From: Bacillaceae bacterium Marseille-Q3522
Lineage (GTDB): Bacteria; Bacillota; Bacilli; Bacillales; Cytobacillaceae
Direction of reading: 5' to 3'
Assembly (NCBI GenBank): GCA_017898095.1
Contig: JAGKQJ010000003.1
Span: 1 to 61,605, forward strand
Length of the DNA stretch: 61,605 nucleotides
Both the position numbers and the translations under genes were made by a program. Each line of letters opens with the position of its first letter. The stretch's first letter is position 1. The notes under the pieces are model-generated. The model did no database searches and had not been told where the DNA came from. It was given only the letters and a program-made list of their open reading frames with translations. Below are positions 58,222 through 61,605 of the stretch, piece after piece.

Positions 58222-58839
58222 CTACTGCCCTCCTTGTTCTCCATCGCCGCCTCCTTCTGTATCCTGTCCTCCTTGTCCTCCTTGCTGGCCGCCGCCCTTT
58301 TGGATCTCGGAAGCGGCTTTTAACAGAACATCTTGAAGCTTCGCTTTAAACAGGGGGCTTTCAAACGTTTCGGTTATGACTTCTTGTAAATGTTTACGGT
58401 ATTCCTGGCTTTTTAACGTATCACTAATAACTTTTTCAAAATCCGGATCTTTCAGAAGATCCAGCATCATTTTCTGATAATCTGGATCTTTCATCAGACT
58501 TTTTAGCAGTTCTTCATTTTCGGTTTTCATACCGGTAGCCATCGCTTCGGCAAATTTTGGATCTTCAAATGACTTTTTCCAAAATTCTGTCCCTGCTTCA
58601 GATGTAAGAGTACTGGCAATAGTATTCGAAACAATTGCTTGATCCATAATAAGTTGCTGTTTCATCTGTTCATCGGCAAGAATTTCTTGAATCGCTTTTT
58701 TTCCTTCATCTGTTTTTAATATATCAACAGTCATTTTTTTGGTTTGCTCATAATCTACGTTCCCGCCAGTATCATCCTGATTGCAGCTTGTTAGTAAAAA
58801 TAGTGAGAGAAGCGGGAGGAGAATAGCGAACTTTTTCAT
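58222..58839 (-). CDS. gerD: Spore germination lipoprotein GerD
   Basis: 205 residues. Signal peptide ending LLTSC with the lipid-anchored Cys19. The mature part is helical, with the repeated pattern KDPDYQKMMLDLLKDPDF, and ends in a Gly/Gln-rich tail (about 183-205). In B. subtilis GerD is needed to cluster nutrient germinant receptors in the spore inner membrane. The start was taken at 58839, after gggag; the in-frame ATG at 58857 lies before that site. Confidence 0.95.
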   Translation of the reverse strand: MKKFAILLPLLSLFLLTSCNQDDTGGNVDYEQTKKMTVDILKTDEGKKAIQEILADEQMKQQLIMDQAIVSNTIASTLTSEAGTEFWKKSFEDPKFAEAMATGMKTENEELLKSLMKDPDYQKMMLDLLKDPDFEKVISDTLKSQEYRKHLQEVITETFESPLFKAKLQDVLLKAASEIQKGGGQQGGQGGQDTEGGGDGEQGGQ

Positions 58840-59292
58840 CGTTTTTACTCCCTTCATCGGTTCTGCCTATTGTTAGGATGAAAAAGATTGTTGAATATTA
58901 TGCATTTATGAACGCAAAATATCGTTTTTCCAACGCAACCGCCAAGAAAGTTTTTCCGGGGAAGCATAGGAACTACATTTTCGAATGGAAAAAACATTTC
59001 GATTTCTTTTTCTTTTTTCGTTATAATAATGAACGAGTGCCTGTTCAAATGAAAATCACGAGATAGGTGTTACACAGTCGCACACTCAAGGCGGAATTCC
59101 GCGTCGTAAACAGGGTGTGCACGTTTTTAGGTGAATATCCGTGTTTCGCCGGATGTTTCAGTACGGATACGAAGCGGATGTTGATCTCACTGGGGAACTT
59201 TTAATAAACCTCTAAAAGCGCTTATGCCAACAATTAATTTTGGAATACGTATAATGGGAATGCAAATATCATATATGATGGGGGATATCAAA
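58840..59292. other. Divergent gerD-kbaA gap
   Basis: About 450 bp. It must carry the gerD promoter (minus strand; sigma-G type in B. subtilis, not assignable by eye) and the kbaA promoter, for which TATAAT at about 59021 is a candidate. A 12-bp palindrome gcggaattccgc (59091-59102) lies inside cacac/gtgtg arms, and tatccgt/acggata arms follow at about 59134-59178. No gene is supported. Confidence 0.5.
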
Positions 59293-59928
59293 TTGACGAG
59301 CCGGTATTGGGTGAAATTGTTTTTGTCGACCCTTTTTGTGGGGGGATTAACAACCGGGGTATTCGGTTTCATTGTAAGATGGGAAGAGTTTAAGCCAATT
59401 TTTGTGGATTTTGACTTCATCGAAATTTTATCTGTTTTTATTTGGCTTGTCGGAGTTGGTTTTATTTTTAGTGTACTAAGCCAAGCTGGTTTTTTTGCCT
59501 ATTTAACTATTCATCGTTTTGGTTTGGGAATTTTTAAAACGGTTTCATTATGGAATGCGGTGCAGCTAGTATTGATCGCTTTTGTTCTATTTGACCTCGT
59601 TTACTTGCGCTATCAAACTTTTGCTGCCGATGGAGAGTCCGTTTTAAATTATTTACGGCTTCCAGGTGTTATTTTAATTATAGGAGTGGTTGTTGCTTTT
59701 TTTAAAGCAAAAATGACAAATAAACACGCTTTTATACCTGCGATGTTTTTTATGGTTGTTGTCTCAAGTATTGAATTGCTTATTGTGTTAAATGTAAACG
59801 AGGAAAGCTGGATTCAATTAATGACGATCCCGCTGCTTGTATGCAATGCCTATCAGCTTCTTGTTTTACACAAATATAATGAACTATCCCGTATAGATCG
59901 GGCGAATAAGCAAAATAAATCTATATAA
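59293..59928 (+). CDS. kbaA: KinB-signalling pathway activation protein KbaA
   Basis: 211 residues with six predicted membrane segments (about 8-30, 45-70, 87-105, 118-135, 142-160, 170-185). It matches remembered B. subtilis KbaA in LSVFIWLVGVGFIFSVLSQ and AYLTIHRFGLGIFK. KbaA is needed for KinB to trigger the Spo0A phosphorelay. TTG 59293 is chosen because it follows gggggat and gives the family N-terminus; the ATG at 59224 has no ribosome-binding site. Confidence 0.93.
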   Translation: MTSRYWVKLFLSTLFVGGLTTGVFGFIVRWEEFKPIFVDFDFIEILSVFIWLVGVGFIFSVLSQAGFFAYLTIHRFGLGIFKTVSLWNAVQLVLIAFVLFDLVYLRYQTFAADGESVLNYLRLPGVILIIGVVVAFFKAKMTNKHAFIPAMFFMVVVSSIELLIVLNVNEESWIQLMTIPLLVCNAYQLLVLHKYNELSRIDRANKQNKSI

Positions 59929-60019
59929 AAGGGAGTTTTTTGATTTTTCTATTGATTATAATTTGCCTAAGTTCAAGCAAATTAATTCGAATGGAGAGGT
60001 AATTTCTCTTATGGCATGC

Positions 60020-60048
60020 GAAACACAGACCATTAGTCTGTGTTTCTA
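60020..60048. terminator. Hairpin between convergent kbaA and pdaB
   Basis: gaaacacagac (60020-60030) pairs perfectly with gtctgtgtttc (60036-60046) around catta. There is no T run on either side, so termination strength is uncertain. Confidence 0.6.
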
Positions 60049-60155
60049 ACTATAAAAAGATCCATTGTAATAGAGCGGTAGAAGAGAATTAAACAAGTAG
60101 GAGGGGAGGCTTGATATTGAGATTATTGTTCTTGATTGATCATTCAAGTTGCGAA

Positions 60156-60908
60156 TCACTTGACTTCTTTTGATTCGGCATTTGCGTTCGCGATCATTTC
60201 TGAAACGGTAACCAGCTTCAAGCCTTTTTTATGAATATTATTTATGATTGCGGGAAGAGCGTTTTCTGTTTGCAGTGCTGAATCAGATGCGTGTAATAAA
60301 ATAATGTCTCCATTTTTTGCCTTTTCTACGTTTTTGATAATTGTTTCTGTCCCTGGATTAGTCCAATCATTTGAATTGACACTCCAATGGATAACTGTGT
60401 AACCCAACTGTTCGGCAATTTTCAAAGTATCCTTGTTAAAATTGCCTGTCGGTGCACGGATCAGTTTGATGTCTTTTACGTCCAATTTAGAAAAAGCTGT
60501 TTGCGCCTTGCTTATATCCTGGCGTATCTTCTCTGGTTCGAGGTCTGTATAATCCTTATAGTCGTAACCAAGCATCCCAATTTCATAGCCTTCTTTTACA
60601 ATTCGCTGTACCAGATCCGGATGTTGCTCGGCCCAAGAACCAGAGAGAAAAAAGGTTGCCGAAGTTACCTTTTGTTCTGTTAACTTGTCTAAAATCACCT
60701 CAGGCTTTTCATCTCCCCAGCCAATATTAAAGGTTAATGCAAGATCTTTTTCCCCTTTATAGATTGCTTTCGGTCCATTTTCTGTTGAAAATACAGGAAT
60801 ATGGACAATGTTTCCTAAAAATAAAAACCAAGCCGAAAAAAGAGCCAACACAACAATAAATATAAATTGCTTAATCGACTTGCCATTTACGATAAAAAAG
60901 AAATTCAT
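60156..60908 (-). CDS. pdaB: Polysaccharide deacetylase-like sporulation protein PdaB
   Basis: 250 residues. Membrane anchor at about 15-35, then a NodB-fold domain: LTFNIGWGDE in place of the usual TFDDGP, TSATFFLSGSWAEQHP, GYEIGMLGYDYKDY in place of the HxxxH metal motif, and RAPTGNFNKDTL, HWSVNSNDW. Both metal histidines and the first aspartate are absent. In B. subtilis PdaB is needed for spore cortex stability. Start ATG 60908 follows ggggtg; the ATG at 60938 is upstream of the signal. Confidence 0.93.
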   Translation of the reverse strand: MNFFFIVNGKSIKQFIFIVVLALFSAWFLFLGNIVHIPVFSTENGPKAIYKGEKDLALTFNIGWGDEKPEVILDKLTEQKVTSATFFLSGSWAEQHPDLVQRIVKEGYEIGMLGYDYKDYTDLEPEKIRQDISKAQTAFSKLDVKDIKLIRAPTGNFNKDTLKIAEQLGYTVIHWSVNSNDWTNPGTETIIKNVEKAKNGDIILLHASDSALQTENALPAIINNIHKKGLKLVTVSEMIANANAESKEVK

Positions 60909-61039
60909 TTTCTTCACCCCGTTCTCCTTACGCCTCATTTCATCCTATGCATGTCCGATGAAATTAGACCAAAAATGACGTTATAAAAATGGACAATATA
61001 GAACACACTACTTAAACAATCGAAAGAAGAGGTGCTTTT

Positions 61040-61270
61040 ATGTTAGGAATACTTATTAATGAAAAAGAATTAAAAGAATTGCAATACTTACTGAAGCGGG
61101 AAATGGATGAAATTTTGTTTGATTTAAAGGATGAAAGAATTGATCATATCGTAAAGAGAGCCATGAGGGAAAGGTATAAAATTCTGTTTTCTTTATTCAA
61201 AAGAATAACAGAGCCAAATGATTATTTGGAATATGTTTTACTTAATCAAAAATATATGAGCGAAGGATAG
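61040..61270 (+). CDS. Small conserved-looking protein of unknown function
   Basis: 76 residues, charged and helical, starting MLGILINEKELKELQYLLKRE and containing MDEILFDLKDERIDHIVKRAMRERYKILF. No membrane segment, cysteine or known motif. The ribosome-binding site agaggtg is 8 bases upstream and codon use is normal, so it is likely a real gene. It lies between pdaB and the rRNA promoter. I recall similar short proteins in Bacillus at this place but no function. Confidence 0.8.
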   Translation: MLGILINEKELKELQYLLKREMDEILFDLKDERIDHIVKRAMRERYKILFSLFKRITEPNDYLEYVLLNQKYMSEG

Positions 61271-61313
61271 TACAAGTTAAGAAATTTGATAATGAAAAAA
61301 ATAAAAAAAGTTG

Positions 61314-61342
61314 TTGACAGTCTATAAAAACGATGTTATATT
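61314..61342 (+). promoter_or_regulatory. rRNA operon promoter
   Basis: Consensus TTGACA (61314-61319), 17 bases, TATATT (61337-61342). Confidence 0.93.
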
Positions 61343-61374
61343 TAGAAAGTCGCTTTTATGACAACAAAAAATTG

Positions 61375-61477
61375 CTCCTTGAAAACTGAACAAACAAAAA
61401 CGTCAACGTCAATTTTTTTCGGAGAGAAAAACAATTTCTTTCTATATAATTATTATGAGCAAGACAGACTCTTAACA
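61375..61477 (+). promoter_or_regulatory. 16S rRNA leader
   Basis: tgctccttgaaaactgaacaaac (in two pieces, about 61374-61396) is the typical Bacillus rRNA leader with boxA/boxC-like antitermination and processing signals. It precedes mature 16S by about 80 bases. Confidence 0.8.
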
Positions 61478-61605
61478 TTTATAATGGAGAGTTTGATCCT
61501 GGCTCAGGACGAACGCTGGCGGCGTGCCTAATACATGCAAGTCGAACGCATCTTTTCCGGAGCTTGCTCCGAAAAGATGAGTGGCGAACGGGTGAGTAAC
61601 ACGTG
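61478..61605 (+). rRNA. 16S ribosomal RNA, 5' end (partial)
   Basis: The universal start ggagagtttgatcctggctc is at 61485-61504, followed by aggacgaacgctggcggcg and the V1 hairpin tcttttccggagcttgctccgaaaaga. The mature 5' end is estimated at about 61478. The gene runs off the window. Confidence 0.97.

Overview
The window reads as a chromosomal segment of a low-GC, endospore-forming Firmicute of the family Bacillaceae. Protein sequences and gene order closely match the Bacillus subtilis rrn-ctsR-rpoBC-ribosomal-gerD-rrn segment. The sporulation and germination genes (sigH, cwlD, gerD, kbaA, pdaB) show a spore former. I cannot name the species. The segment starts in the last ~235 bases of a 23S rRNA and ends in the first ~130 bases of the next 16S rRNA, so it is the complete stretch between two rRNA operons.

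Layout. (1) 1-690: 23S 3' end, a structured repeat, 5S rRNA and terminator. (2) 690-1150: a non-coding repeat element. (3) 1150-5840: the CtsR-controlled ctsR-mcsA-mcsB-clpC proteostasis operon. (4) 5930-16600: radA, yacL (PIN-TRAM), ispD-ispF, gltX, a Cys T-box with cysE-cysS, mrnC-rlmB-yacP and sigH. (5) 17100-29400: secE-nusG, rplKA, rplJL with an L10-type leader, ybxB and rpoBC. (6) 29700-34620: ybxF-rpsL-rpsG-fusA-tuf. (7) 34700-49920: the S10-spc-alpha cluster with secY, adk, map, infA and rpoA. (8) 50200-54650: ecfA1-ecfA2-ecfT-truA and rplM-rpsI. (9) 55000-61270: a lipoprotein gene, ybaK, cwlD, salA, gerD (minus), kbaA, pdaB (minus) and a small unknown gene. (10) 61310-61605: rRNA promoter, leader and 16S start.

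How it works together. Most of the window is information-processing machinery: transcription, translation, tRNA charging, rRNA modification and secretion. It is broken into transcription units by strong sigma-A-type promoters and hairpin terminators, with several autogenous or tRNA-sensing leaders. Around it lie protein quality control (ClpC/McsAB/CtsR), vitamin uptake energising (ECF module), isoprenoid precursor synthesis and a set of late-sporulation and germination functions.

Departures from the textbook gene order are the interesting part. disA is absent between radA and yacL. The small L33 gene expected between sigH and secE is absent and 530 bp of apparent debris sits there. ybaJ is absent after rpsI. 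Two families of non-coding repeats are scattered in the gaps. Family A (240-388 and, inverted, 29505-29704) folds into a long hairpin in which at least four base pairs have changed compensatorily between copies, and it separates 23S from 5S. Family B (701-1076, 11931-12125, plus end fragments at 5871 and 49761) has matching ends and sits, among other places, between a T-box and its target gene cysE. I see no unknown protein-coding system, defence island, CRISPR array, transposase gene or tRNA gene.
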